A DNA stretch of 64,000 nucleotides from Flavobacterium sp. 11 (GTDB lineage: Bacteria; Bacteroidota; Bacteroidia; Flavobacteriales; Flavobacteriaceae): the NCBI RefSeq assembly GCF_002754315.1, contig NZ_PEFE01000001.1, positions 930,001 through 994,000 of the forward strand, in the 5' to 3' direction. Below the pieces are notes generated by a model. That model was not told the DNA's origin. It saw only the letters and a program-made list of their open reading frames with translations, and searched no databases. A program made the translations under genes and the position numbers. Positions 42,097-51,189 of this stretch are shown piece by piece; the stretch's first letter is position 1; every line of letters begins with the position of its first letter.

Positions 42097-42774
42097 TTAA
42101 TTATCTATTTTATCAAATGCTTTTTTAACCATTGCTTTTTCTTCTGGGAACCAACCTTGAGTTATTAAAACCATCCCAAAAACCATCATCACAATACTGA
42201 TTCCTTTTTTGATTTTAAGAATGTTTACCGGTGTTAGTTTTGTTTTTAATTGCTTGGCTAATAATATTTTAATACAATCAATAAGTAAATATGAAACCAC
42301 CACTGATGTAAAAAAAGTTATCATTCTGGAGGTTTGCATTTCTAGTTTTGGTCCTACTGAAATAATAATAGCCAACCAAAAACCAAGAACACCAATATTA
42401 ATAATGTTTAACAAAAACCCTTTTATAAAAAGACTTAAATAGTTTTTTTTGACTATTTCCCTGTCAATAATATCAGTATTTATTTTTTCTTCTTTTTTTA
42501 ATTGTATGAAGGAAATTATACCATAAACCAGCATCAATACACCTCCAAAAATAAAAAGTGCCGGTTGATCTTTTAAACTTTGAATCAACCTGTAACTTCC
42601 TAAATAAGCAATTCCAATAAAAACAATATCTCCTGAAACTACTCCTAAATCAAATACTAAAGCAGCTCTAAACCCTTTTATAATACTTGTTTCCAGTAAA
42701 ATAAAAAAAACAGGACCAATCATAAAACTCAAGAAAATTCCCCAAGGAATACCAGATAAAATATCGTTTATCAT
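42097..42774 (-). CDS. LysE-family amino-acid export protein
   Basis: This 225-residue protein has about six membrane helices. The N-terminal GIPWGIFLSFMIGPVFFILLETSIIKGFRAALVFDLGVVSGD matches the LysE/RhtB signature (G..GP.....). Members export amino acids or similar small molecules across the inner membrane. The substrate is unknown. It lies 41 bases after the GIN-domain gene and probably shares its transcript with rnr. Confidence 0.85.
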   Translation of the reverse strand: MINDILSGIPWGIFLSFMIGPVFFILLETSIIKGFRAALVFDLGVVSGDIVFIGIAYLGSYRLIQSLKDQPALFIFGGVLMLVYGIISFIQLKKEEKINTDIIDREIVKKNYLSLFIKGFLLNIINIGVLGFWLAIIISVGPKLEMQTSRMITFFTSVVVSYLLIDCIKILLAKQLKTKLTPVNILKIKKGISIVMMVFGMVLITQGWFPEEKAMVKKAFDKIDN

Positions 42775-42815
42775 TAAAAATTTAAATTTATTACCATAAA
42801 ATCTAAACCAAAGTA

Positions 42816-43532
42816 CTAATTTTTTTCTAAAATAGTACCGCCAATGAAAACTTCCTTATTAATCTGTTTTGGTTTACCGTAGATAAAAATAGAGCCTCCT
42901 GCTTTCACTTTTGCATCAACTAATGTAGTTGCATGAATTTCAGATTTTCCTCCGGCAGCAACGCTTATTGTTGTTTGTTTTGTATATAAATCAATTGCTT
43001 TTAGAATTCCGCCTGAAGTAATAACAACATCTTGATTTGTTGCTTTACCAGAAACATCAATTATTCCGCCGGCACTTGCTTTTATATTCACTTTATCAAC
43101 ATCAATTTCAATGTTAATCTCTGCTCCTGATTTTGCATTTAAATCTAACATAGTTTGTTTGAAATCAGTTTCACTTGATACATAACTTCCCTCACTGGCG
43201 CTGATACTTTCAATATTTTTGAAATATAATTTTATTGTAATATCATCTCCAGATAACAATTGTGGAAATGGCATTCTGATTTTCAATTCGCCATTTTTAT
43301 TTACTGTTTCAACTTCATCTGCTCGATCTCCAGTGATAACTATTTTATTTTCTGAAGCTGGAATTAATTTTACATTAATTTTATCAAATACTTTTACTTC
43401 ATCAAAATCTCCTAAGTTTCTGCTTACCTGAGCATTTGTAATTTGAGTTAACAATACAAAGGCAATAATCACTAATTTTTTACTCATATTTCTAATATTG
43501 CTTTTTTGGTATTCGTGAATCTTTGATTTCAT
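42816..43532 (-). CDS. Exported GIN/DUF2807-domain protein
   Basis: This 238-residue protein has a signal peptide (KKLVIIAFVLLTQITNAQ). The DUF2807 (head GIN) fold follows, with repeated short beta-helix rungs (VKVFDKINVKLIPASENKIVITGDRADEVETV, SISASEGSYVSS, VNIKASAGGIIDVSGKATNQDVVITSGGILKA, TTISVAAGGKSEIHAT). Such proteins are exported, probably as right-handed beta-helices, with unknown role. Start choice: 43532 lies five bases after the rnr stop and includes MKSKIHEYQKSNIRN before MSKK; 43487 starts at MSKK. The same leader occurs before the OmpH-like gene at 26943. Confidence 0.82.
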   Translation of the reverse strand: MKSKIHEYQKSNIRNMSKKLVIIAFVLLTQITNAQVSRNLGDFDEVKVFDKINVKLIPASENKIVITGDRADEVETVNKNGELKIRMPFPQLLSGDDITIKLYFKNIESISASEGSYVSSETDFKQTMLDLNAKSGAEINIEIDVDKVNIKASAGGIIDVSGKATNQDVVITSGGILKAIDLYTKQTTISVAAGGKSEIHATTLVDAKVKAGGSIFIYGKPKQINKEVFIGGTILEKN

Positions 43533-43537
43533 TTTTT

Positions 43538-45730
43538 TTATTTAATTGGTTCTTCAATTCTTCTTAAAAAATTAAAATCCAGTTGTTTTTTAACTAAATC
43601 GGCATTTTTTACTTTAACGTAAATTTCATCTCCTAATTGTAATAATCTGCCAGAAGTTGCGCCAGTTAGTGCATATTGTTTTTCATCAAAAGTGTAATAA
43701 TCGTCTTTTATATCACGTATTCTACACATTCCTTCACATTTATTTTCGATGATTTCTACATAAATTCCCCATTCTGTCACACCAGAAATTACACCTAAAA
43801 ATTCCTGATCCTGATGATCCTGCATGTATTTTACCTGCATGTATTTGATAGAATCACGCTCGGCATTGGTTGCTAAACCTTCCATTGTAGATGAATGCAA
43901 ACATTTTGTTTCATACGTTTCTTCATCAGCTGATTTTCCTCCATCAAGATAATGTTGTAATAATCGATGCACCATTACATCCGGATAACGACGAATTGGC
44001 GAGGTAAAATGAGAATAATATTCAAAAGCCAAACCATAATGTCCTATGTTATCCGTAGAATATTTGGCTTTACTCATACTTCTAATCGCAAGCGTATCAA
44101 TTAAATTCTGCTCTTTTTTACCATTCACTTCTTCCATCAACGCATTCAATGATTTAGAAATATCACCTTTGTTTCGGAAATCAATTTTGTAACCAAACTT
44201 GGCAATTACCGTTTGCATGGCAATTAATTTATCTTCATTTGGTTCATCATGAATCCTGTAAATGAAGGTTTTCTTTTGTTTTCCAATATATTCTGCTACT
44301 TTTTTATTGGCCAAAAGCATGAATTCTTCAATCAAATGATTCGCATCTTTTGATATTTTAAAATAAACACCTTGAGGTTCTCCAGCTTCATCTAAATTGA
44401 ATTTCACTTCTACTTTATCAAAAGAAATCGCTCCGTCAGCCATTCTTCTTTTTCTGAAAATTTTAGCTAATTCATCCATTTTTAGCGTCGCTGCAACAAT
44501 TGCTTCTGAAACTTGATACGAACTTCCAGTTATAGAAATTTCTTCCGGAATAACATCATCCTTGGTTTCTATGATGTATTGCGCTTCCTCGTAAGAGAAT
44601 CTTTGATCTGAATAAATTACTGTTCTACCAAACCATTGATTGACCACTTGAGATTTTTCGGTAATTTCGAATATAGCCGAAAACGTATATTTTTCTTCAT
44701 TTGGACGCAATGAACAAGCAAAATTTGATAATACTTCCGGTAACATTGGTACTACTCTATCTACTAAATAAACTGATGTTGCTCTTTGATAGGCTTCATC
44801 ATCTAGGATTGTTCCTTCTTGAAGATAATGGGAAACATCGGCAATGTGAATACCAATTTCGTAATTACCATTCTCCAATTTTTTAAATGATAAAGCATCA
44901 TCAAAATCCTTTGCATCTTTTGGATCAATGGTAAAAGTCAATGTATCACGCATATCGCGACGTTTGGCAATCTCACTTTCTTCTATTGAAGTATCAATTT
45001 TTTGTGCAAACGTTTCTACTTCAATAGGAAACTCTGATGGTAATCCGTATTCAGCAAGAATAGCATGAATTTCTGTATCGTGTTCTCCTGGTTTCCCTAA
45101 AACTTTTATTACGGAACCAAAAGGACTATCAGCTCTGGCTGGCCAATCTTCGATATGAACCAAAACTACATCACCTTGCTCTGCCTCGCCTATTTTATCC
45201 TTTGGAATAAAAATATCAGTATACATTTTTGGATTTGCAGTAGAAACAAAAGCAAAATTAGCTTGAATGTCAATTACACCAACAAAGTCAGTTTTATTTC
45301 TTTCAATCACTTCAATGACTTCACCTTCAGGTCTTTTTCCTTTTCTTCGATTGTAAACATACACTTTGACAATATCTTTGTCTAAAGCATGGTTCAAATT
45401 ATTGGTAGGAATAAAAACATCTTCTTCTAAATCTGGGCAAACAAAATAAGCTGTTTTACGTCCCGTCATGTCAATTTTACCTTCGTAATAGTCTTTGCTT
45501 ATTGCTTTTACTAAATATTTACCAGGTTCAGATTCTATAATTTTATTTTGAGAAGCCAGAATCTTCAAATCTTTTATAATTTGATTTCTGCTTTGGGTAT
45601 CATCGAGTTCCAGCTTTGCTCCTATTTGTTTATAATTGAATGCTTTATTAGCACTTTGCGATAATATTTTTAATATTTTATCAGAGTAGTCTTTCTCTTT
45701 TTTTATCGGCTTTCTTAATCTTTTACTCAT
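43538..45730 (-). CDS. rnr: Ribonuclease R
   Basis: This 730-residue RNB-family exonuclease has an N-terminal winged-helix (about residues 15-70) and cold-shock-like domains (about 75-230). The catalytic RNB core has TFTIDPKDAKDFDDALSFKKLENGNYEIGIHIADVSHYL (about 265-305), carrying the conserved Asp cluster. The C-terminal S1 domain is at about 640-720 (FLGVISGVTEWGIYVEIIENKCEGMCRIRDI). It degrades structured RNA 3' to 5'. It is first in the rnr/GIN-domain/LysE set. Confidence 0.95.
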   Translation of the reverse strand: MSKRLRKPIKKEKDYSDKILKILSQSANKAFNYKQIGAKLELDDTQSRNQIIKDLKILASQNKIIESEPGKYLVKAISKDYYEGKIDMTGRKTAYFVCPDLEEDVFIPTNNLNHALDKDIVKVYVYNRRKGKRPEGEVIEVIERNKTDFVGVIDIQANFAFVSTANPKMYTDIFIPKDKIGEAEQGDVVLVHIEDWPARADSPFGSVIKVLGKPGEHDTEIHAILAEYGLPSEFPIEVETFAQKIDTSIEESEIAKRRDMRDTLTFTIDPKDAKDFDDALSFKKLENGNYEIGIHIADVSHYLQEGTILDDEAYQRATSVYLVDRVVPMLPEVLSNFACSLRPNEEKYTFSAIFEITEKSQVVNQWFGRTVIYSDQRFSYEEAQYIIETKDDVIPEEISITGSSYQVSEAIVAATLKMDELAKIFRKRRMADGAISFDKVEVKFNLDEAGEPQGVYFKISKDANHLIEEFMLLANKKVAEYIGKQKKTFIYRIHDEPNEDKLIAMQTVIAKFGYKIDFRNKGDISKSLNALMEEVNGKKEQNLIDTLAIRSMSKAKYSTDNIGHYGLAFEYYSHFTSPIRRYPDVMVHRLLQHYLDGGKSADEETYETKCLHSSTMEGLATNAERDSIKYMQVKYMQDHQDQEFLGVISGVTEWGIYVEIIENKCEGMCRIRDIKDDYYTFDEKQYALTGATSGRLLQLGDEIYVKVKNADLVKKQLDFNFLRRIEEPIK

Positions 45731-45848
45731 ATATCTTTTCTTAAAAGTTTAAAATTACAAAATACTTAACTGTTTTCGGTAAAGAGCTAACAGTTTTAAA
45801 GAAAATATAACTTTAAAGAATAGTTGTATCTTTATAAAAACAATTAAA

Positions 45849-46082
45849 ATGGAAGACTTTCAAACAATTGCGATTTTTAATTATTCACATGAAATTGTAG
45901 TGCTGAAGCATTTATTGGAACAAGAAAAAATTAATTATTTTTTTGAAAACGAAACCTTAGTTTCAGTTGATCCATTTGGGAGTTTTGCCTACGGTGGAAT
46001 CAAGCTTAAAATTCACATCAATGATTTTGAAAAAGTGCAAGAATTTCTTGATGACTTGAATAACAATCTAAAAATCGTTTAA
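45849..46082 (+). CDS. Small DUF2007-type protein
   Basis: This 77-residue protein reads FQTIAIFNYSHEIVVLKHLLEQEKINYFFENETLVSVDPF, with the DUF2007 (putative signal-transducing protein) pattern in which a hydrophobic strand, the ...LE.EGI..F/Y... helix and GGIKL.I...D are conserved. It is on the plus strand, apart from the minus-strand rnr block. Function unknown. Confidence 0.7.
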   Translation: MEDFQTIAIFNYSHEIVVLKHLLEQEKINYFFENETLVSVDPFGSFAYGGIKLKIHINDFEKVQEFLDDLNNNLKIV

Positions 46083-46838
46083 AGGAAATTAGAACAGTAA
46101 AATCTATTTTTTAAATTTTAATTTTTTCAAAGTTGTCAACATATATTTAAATAAACAAAAAGAAAAATTAAATTTAAATTCTTTCTTGGTTGTTATTATA
46201 GTGTGTTAATAGTGGCAATAAATTTATTTTAAAATGTATTGAAATCAAGTTAAAAGATGTTATACGGACTTATCAACATAGTTATTTTATACTAAAGTAT
46301 TCGTTTTAAAGTCTTTTCTAATTTTAATTAACAATGGTTAATAATCTAAAAAGAATTGATTTTGTAAATAAGTACTTTTCTAAAATTTGTTGATAAACTA
46401 CTTTTTAATATTGATAACTATTCTAAAAATTCAACGAACTTAATTTGGATTTCTAATGTGGGTTTTGGATTACTTATTTTTTGGATACAACCATAAAAAA
46501 CTTCTAATATTCTATCTAAAGTTATGAACATTGTATGTTAATTTAAAGTTAACTGAATATCAGGCAATTGCGTTTTGCTATTAACAATGTAAATTTTTAA
46601 CATTTTAAATATAAAATCCACATTGATTTACAGCTATTTATAGATTTATTGGAATTGTTGATAACCGCTAATATAATAGAAATCTGATAGTTATAAAATA
46701 TCCTGTTAACTTATATTTTTCCTGACTTATATCAATTGTAATAATCAATTAAAGAAGCGAATAAAGAAGCGAAATTTAAATTCTGCAAAACTAGATTTCT
46801 TTATTTAAATTTGCACCACACAACTTAATACATATAAG
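46083..46838. other. Candidate replication origin: gene-free AT-rich region with DnaA-box-like 9-mers
   Basis: This 756-base gap has no gene. It holds three exact copies of TTATCAACA (46270-46278 plus, 46389-46397 minus, 46656-46664 minus), one base away from the classical TTATCCACA box. One-mismatch copies of TTATCAACA are at 46133-46141, 46409-46417 and 46522-46530. It is very AT-rich with T and A runs. Gene direction changes here from mostly minus (28-45.7 kb) to mostly plus (46.8 kb onward). A parS cluster is 16 kb away. The call is an inference from these signs. Confidence 0.5.
46806..46813 (+). promoter_or_regulatory. -7 element of rpiB
   Basis: TAAATTTG matches TAnnTTTG, 25 bases before the rpiB ATG. 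No clear TTG is seen at the usual distance upstream. Confidence 0.45.
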
Positions 46839-47267
46839 ATGAAAATCTCCATAGGAAACGATCACGCAGGACCAGATTACAAAAAAGCAATTGTTGAAAT
46901 GCTTAAAGCAAAAGGACATGAGGTAACTAATTACGGAACAGATTCAGCAGACAGTGTGGACTATCCTGATTTTGGTCATCCGGTTGCGACCGATGTTGCT
47001 GAGGGAAAAGCTGATTTTGGAATTGTTATTTGCGGAAGCGGAAACGGAATTTCTATGACAGTGAATAAACAGTCTAAAGTTCGCGCTGCTTTATGTTGGA
47101 TGAAAGAAATTGCAGTTTTGGCGCGTCAACACAATGATGCGAATATTATTAGTATTCCCGCTCGTTTTACTTCAATTCCACAAGCAGTAGAAATGGTAGA
47201 AGCGTTCTTAAACACCGAATTTGAAGGTGGAAGACACCAAAATAGAGTAGATAAAATTTCTTGTTAG
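46839..47267 (+). CDS. rpiB: Ribose-5-phosphate isomerase B
   Basis: This 142-residue protein matches RpiB/LacAB: ISIGNDHAGPDYKKAIVEMLKAKGHEVTNYGTDSADSVDYPDFGHPVATDVAEGKADFGIVICGSGNGISMTVNK, with the catalytic Cys in ICGSGNG, then AREHND-like ARQHNDANIISIPAR. It interconverts ribose-5-phosphate and ribulose-5-phosphate in the pentose phosphate pathway. It is the first plus-strand gene after the AT-rich block at 46.1-46.8 kb. Confidence 0.95.
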   Translation: MKISIGNDHAGPDYKKAIVEMLKAKGHEVTNYGTDSADSVDYPDFGHPVATDVAEGKADFGIVICGSGNGISMTVNKQSKVRAALCWMKEIAVLARQHNDANIISIPARFTSIPQAVEMVEAFLNTEFEGGRHQNRVDKISC

Positions 47268-47278
47268 AAATTTTTATT

Positions 47279-47302
47279 GACTGAATTTACATTAATTCAG
47301 TC
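47279..47302 (+). repeat. Small hairpin overlapping a longer inverted repeat
   Basis: GACTGAATT, TACATT loop, AATTCAGTC forms a nine-base perfect stem just after the rpiB stop. The same GACTGAATTTACATTAATT segment recurs at 47311-47329 inside the longer repeat, so two alternative folds compete. Confidence 0.7.
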
Positions 47303-47352
47303 AGTACGTTGACTGAATTTACATTAATTTAGTCAACGTACTGACTGAATTA
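47293..47352. repeat. Long near-perfect inverted repeat between rpiB and the ATPase gene
   Basis: Positions 47293-47314 pair perfectly with 47331-47352 over 22 bases (left arm core TCAGTCAGTACGTTGACT). A G-T pair and four more A-T pairs then close on a six-base loop TACATT. No strong T run follows directly, so it is not a standard terminator. Confidence 0.9.
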
Positions 47353-47396
47353 CTATTTTTTGATTATATTTGGTTTAGATTTCTAAATCAAATAGA

Positions 47397-48539
47397 ATGG
47401 AAAATTATTTAAAAAGAGCAGTGTTTCAAGATTTTGGTAACAAAGTACTTCCTAATAAAGTATTGATTTTACTAGGTGCTCGTCGTGTTGGAAAAACCGA
47501 ACTAATAAAAAATTACCTTCAAACTATTCCTGATGGAAGTTATTTGCAACTGAACGGGGAAGATATTAATGACGCTAATCTGCTCAAAGAACGTTCTGTA
47601 GCAAATTACAAGCGATTATTACTCAATATTGATTTACTGGTTATAGACGAAGCCCAAACGATTCCTGATATTGGACTTATTCTAAAATTGATTGTGGATG
47701 CTATTGATGGAATCAAAATCATTGCTACAGGTTCCTCAATATTTGATTTAAACAACAATCTTGGTGAACCATTAGTAGGACGAAAAAACACGTTGTATCT
47801 TTTTCCATTGGCACAAATGGAATATTCCCAATACGAAAATTACAAACAAACTACAGAAAAATTAGAGGAAAGATTACTCTTTGGAAGTTATCCGGAACTG
47901 ATTCAATATTCAGATTGGGAGGATAAAAAAGAGTATTTATATGAAATCATCAATTCGTATTTACTGAAAGATATTTTAGTTTTTGAAGGAATAAAACACG
48001 CCGATAAAATATATGATTTGCTGCGTTTGATAGCCTATCAATTAGGAAAAGAAGTTTCGTTGCAGGAATTAGCAAATCAGTTGCAAATGTCTAAAAACAC
48101 AGTTGCTAACTATTTAGATTTGCTTTCTAAAGTGTTTATTATTTTCAAAGTAGAAGGGTTTAGTCGCAATCTTCGAAAAGAAATTGTGAAATCCAGCCGT
48201 TGGTATTTTTATGACAATGGCATTAGAAACGGCATCATTAATAATTTCAACCGATTGGATTCTAGAACAGATGTGGGTGATTTATGGGAAAATTACTTGG
48301 CGGTAGAACGCGTTAAAAAGCAAAATTACCTAAAAATAAAAACGAATAATTATTTCTGGCGGACTTATGATCAGCAAGAACTAGACTGGCTTGAGGAAAA
48401 AGGCGAAGAACTGGCTGGATTTGAGTTTAAGTGGAGTGAAACCAAAAAAGTCAAAATTCCTGCTGCTTTCGCAAAAGCCTATCCGGAAGCTACTTTTGAA
48501 GTAATCAACAAGAGTAATTATTTAGATTTTATAACATAG
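47397..48539 (+). CDS. AAA_14/DUF4143-type ATPase
   Basis: This 380-residue protein has Walker A LLGARRVGKTELIKNYL (about residues 25-41), Walker B LLVIDEAQTIPDIG (about 79-92) and IIATGSSIFDLNNNLGEPLVGRKNTLYLFPL (sensor region). The C-terminal DUF4143 part (HTH YQLGKEVSLQELANQLQMSKNTVANYLDLLSKVFIIFKV, then WRTYDQQELDWLEEKGEELAGFEFKWS) is typical of this widespread, mobile-looking ATPase family. The end resembles a nuclease-like fold (E-x-D...E.K). Function unknown; members are often acquired laterally. A strong palindrome lies just upstream. Its 3' end overlaps a minus-strand gene by 22 bases. Confidence 0.87.
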   Translation: MENYLKRAVFQDFGNKVLPNKVLILLGARRVGKTELIKNYLQTIPDGSYLQLNGEDINDANLLKERSVANYKRLLLNIDLLVIDEAQTIPDIGLILKLIVDAIDGIKIIATGSSIFDLNNNLGEPLVGRKNTLYLFPLAQMEYSQYENYKQTTEKLEERLLFGSYPELIQYSDWEDKKEYLYEIINSYLLKDILVFEGIKHADKIYDLLRLIAYQLGKEVSLQELANQLQMSKNTVANYLDLLSKVFIIFKVEGFSRNLRKEIVKSSRWYFYDNGIRNGIINNFNRLDSRTDVGDLWENYLAVERVKKQNYLKIKTNNYFWRTYDQQELDWLEEKGEELAGFEFKWSETKKVKIPAAFAKAYPEATFEVINKSNYLDFIT

Positions 48540-48808
48540 AAATACACTATAAAAAGTTGCAATATCCCAATTAAAAAAAACTTCCATAAAAAAGACATTT
48601 TAGAAGTTTTGTGTCGAAAAAAAAGCATCGCTAAACCGGAACCAATTGTTCCGCCGATTAGACTCGTAAGCAATAAATTACGTTCAGAAATGCGCCTTTT
48701 TTGCTGTATGGCCAGCCGTTTGTCAACTCCTATTATTGAAAAAGCAACTAAATTAATAAGTGGAAAATACCAGAATAAAAAAGACATAAATAAGGAGTTT
48801 TGACTCAA
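48518..48808 (-). CDS. DUF1294-type small membrane protein
   Basis: This 96-residue protein contains LINLVAFSIIGVDKRLAIQQKRRISERNLLLTSLIGGTIGSGLAMLFFRHKTSK, where NL.AF...G.DK..A..Q..RI.E..LL...L.GG..G......FRHKT.K is the DUF1294 signature. It has about three membrane helices. Function unknown. A Met at residue 8 is an alternative start. Confidence 0.85.
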   Translation of the reverse strand: MSQNSLFMSFLFWYFPLINLVAFSIIGVDKRLAIQQKRRISERNLLLTSLIGGTIGSGLAMLFFRHKTSKMSFLWKFFLIGILQLFIVYFYVIKSK

Positions 48809-48851
48809 AGATACTATTTTAGCAACATGATTTTATAATCTTAAATTTAAA

Positions 48852-50975
48852 ATGACTAATATACAATTCATATCAAAAATCGTTGCTACAGCAGCAATAA
48901 ACATTGAAAAAACCGTTCAATTATTACAAGAAGATTGTACGATTCCGTTTATTTCGAGGTATAGAAAAGATACAACAGGAAATCTGGATGAAGTACAAAT
49001 AGAACAAATTGCAAAGCTCCAAAAAGAATACGAGGTTATTGTAAAACGTAAAGAAGCGATTTTAAAATCGATTCAGGAACAAAATTCACTTAGTCCAGAA
49101 TTAGAAAAAAAAATCCAACAGAGCTTCGATTTACAAGAATTGGAAGATTTTTATCTGCCATTCAAAAAGAAGAAAAAAACGAAAGCCGATGTTGCCCGTG
49201 AAAACGGATTAGAACCGTTGGCAAAAATCATCATGGCGCAAAATAATGATGATGTCGATTTCATTTCAACACAATATTTGAATGAAAATGTAATCAATGA
49301 AGAAGCAGCTTTGCAAGGAGCAAGAGACATTATTGCCGAATGGATTAATGAAAATATTTATGTTCGAAAGCAACTCCGAAGATTGTACGAACGCAAAGCA
49401 ACCATTACCACCAAAGTAGTAAAAACGAAGAAAGACGACGAAGCGGCGCAGAAATTCAATCAGTATTTCGATTGGTCAGAACCGTTGACTAAAGCACCAT
49501 CGCATCGGTTATTAGCGATGCTTCGTGCCGAAAATGAAGGCTTTATCAAGTTTAAAGTAGAAGTTGATATTGATGAAGCGTATGATATTATTGATGCGTT
49601 AGTTTTAAAAGGTCAAAATAAAACCACGCCACACGTACAATTAGCCATCGAAGACAGTTACAAACGATTGCTAAATCCAGCCATTTCAAATGAAGCCTTG
49701 CAAGAAGCAAAAGCGAAGGCTGATGCTAATTCGATTCAGGTTTTTGCGAATAATCTTGGACAGTTATTATTAGCTCCGCCTTTGGGTGAAAAACGAATTC
49801 TGGCGATTGATCCAGGATTTAGAAGTGGTTGTAAAATTGTTTGTCTGGACGAAAAAGGGGATTTGTTATACAACGAAACAATTTATCCGCATGCGCCTCA
49901 AAAAGAGGAAGCGATGGCGATGAAAAAAATTCGTTCAATGGTGAATTCGTATAAAATTGATGCTATTTCAATAGGAAATGGAACGGCTTCACGTGAAACC
50001 GAATTTTTTATCAAGAAAATAGCTTTCGATAAACCGGTTCAGGTTTTTATTGTTTCCGAAGCCGGAGCATCGGTGTATTCAGCTTCAAAAATCGCTCGAG
50101 ACGAATTTCCTAATTTTGATGTGACGGTTCGTGGTTCGGTTTCTATCGGACGACGATTGAGTGATCCATTGGCGGAGTTAGTAAAAATTGATCCAAAAGC
50201 CATTGGCGTAGGCCAATATCAACATGACGTGGATCAAAACAAGTTGAAAGAAGAATTAGACAGTACGGTGATTCGTTGCGTGAATTCGGTTGGTGTAAAT
50301 ATCAACACAGCAAGTAAACATTTGTTGAGTTATGTGAGTGGAATAGGAGAGAAGCTGGCCGAAAACATCGTGCAATACCGTTCCGAAAACGGTCCTTTTC
50401 AAGACAGGAAACAACTCAAAAAAGTGCCGCGTTTGGGCGAGAAAGCGTACCAACAAGGCGTTGCTTTTATCCGAATTTCGAATGCGAAAAATCCGTTGGA
50501 TAATTCGGCTGTGCATCCGGAAGCGTATGGAATTGTGGAGAAAATGGCAAAAGATTTGAAATTGACAGTAAATGATTTGATTGCTAACAAAGAGAAAACC
50601 GCTTTGATAAAACCAGAAAATTATATTACTCCAGAAATAGGTTTATTGGGATTGAAAGACATTATTAAAGAACTCGAAAAACCGGGATTAGACCCAAGAA
50701 AATCTGCGAAAGTATTTGAATTTGACCCGAATGTAAAAACGATAAAAGATGTAAAAACGGGAATGGTCTTACCTGGAATTGTAAATAATATTACCAATTT
50801 TGGTTGTTTTGTGGATATTGGAGTGAAAGAAAGTGGTTTGGTTCACATTTCACAACTCAAAGCAGGTTTCGTAAGCGATGTGAATGAAGTGGTAAAATTA
50901 CACCAACATGTTCAGGTAAAAGTGACTGAAGTCGATGAGGATAGAAAACGGATTCAGTTGAGTATGATACTTTAA
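48852..50975 (+). CDS. tex: Tex-like RNA-binding transcription accessory protein
   Basis: This 707-residue protein has the Tex N-terminal helical region (CTIPFISRYRKDTTGNLDEVQIEQI, about residues 27-52) and a YqgF-like nuclease-fold domain (ILAIDPGFRSGCKIVCLDEKGDLLYNETIYPH, about 315-345). The HhH region VGVNINTASKHLLSYVSGIGEKLAENIVQYR and a C-terminal S1 domain (about 630-705, GMVLPGIVNNITNFGCFVDIGVKESGLVHISQL) follow. Tex proteins bind nucleic acid and affect transcription. A bidirectional terminator follows. Confidence 0.95.
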   Translation: MTNIQFISKIVATAAINIEKTVQLLQEDCTIPFISRYRKDTTGNLDEVQIEQIAKLQKEYEVIVKRKEAILKSIQEQNSLSPELEKKIQQSFDLQELEDFYLPFKKKKKTKADVARENGLEPLAKIIMAQNNDDVDFISTQYLNENVINEEAALQGARDIIAEWINENIYVRKQLRRLYERKATITTKVVKTKKDDEAAQKFNQYFDWSEPLTKAPSHRLLAMLRAENEGFIKFKVEVDIDEAYDIIDALVLKGQNKTTPHVQLAIEDSYKRLLNPAISNEALQEAKAKADANSIQVFANNLGQLLLAPPLGEKRILAIDPGFRSGCKIVCLDEKGDLLYNETIYPHAPQKEEAMAMKKIRSMVNSYKIDAISIGNGTASRETEFFIKKIAFDKPVQVFIVSEAGASVYSASKIARDEFPNFDVTVRGSVSIGRRLSDPLAELVKIDPKAIGVGQYQHDVDQNKLKEELDSTVIRCVNSVGVNINTASKHLLSYVSGIGEKLAENIVQYRSENGPFQDRKQLKKVPRLGEKAYQQGVAFIRISNAKNPLDNSAVHPEAYGIVEKMAKDLKLTVNDLIANKEKTALIKPENYITPEIGLLGLKDIIKELEKPGLDPRKSAKVFEFDPNVKTIKDVKTGMVLPGIVNNITNFGCFVDIGVKESGLVHISQLKAGFVSDVNEVVKLHQHVQVKVTEVDEDRKRIQLSMIL

Positions 50976-50980
50976 AATAA

Positions 50981-51012
50981 AAAAAAGGCTTTTCAATTGA
51001 AAAGCCTTTTTT
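50981..51012. terminator. Bidirectional terminator between tex and tatA
   Basis: AAAAAAGGCTTTTCAA is followed at once by its exact inverse TTGAAAAGCCTTTTTT, a 32-base perfect palindrome located between two convergent stop codons. Confidence 0.92.
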
Positions 51013-51189
51013 TTATTTTGTTTCTTCTTCTTCTTTTTTATCAGCTGGCTGATTGTCTTTGGCTGCGTTTTTGAATTCTTTAATTCCGCTTCCTAGACCT
51101 TTCATTAATTCTGGAATTTTTTTACCTCCAAAAAGTAATAAAACAATCGCCAATATAACAAGGATTTCTGTAACACCTAATCTTCCCAT
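51013..51189 (-). CDS. tatA: Twin-arginine translocase subunit TatA/E-like
   Basis: This is a 58-residue protein. It starts [34 protein letters not shown] short N-terminal membrane helix, the FG hinge and the amphipathic KIPEL..GLG helix ([15 protein letters not shown]) are all TatA hallmarks. The tail is Lys/Glu-rich. TatA forms the translocation pore element that moves folded proteins across the inner membrane. TatA versus TatE cannot be told. Confidence 0.95.
   Translation of the reverse strand: MGRLGVTEILVILAIVLLLFGGKKIPELMKGLGSGIKEFKNAAKDNQPADKKEEEETK

Noticed and set aside
49985..50000. parS-like GGCTTCACGTGAAACC inside tex.
   Set aside because: Three mismatches to the consensus and located in a conserved coding region.
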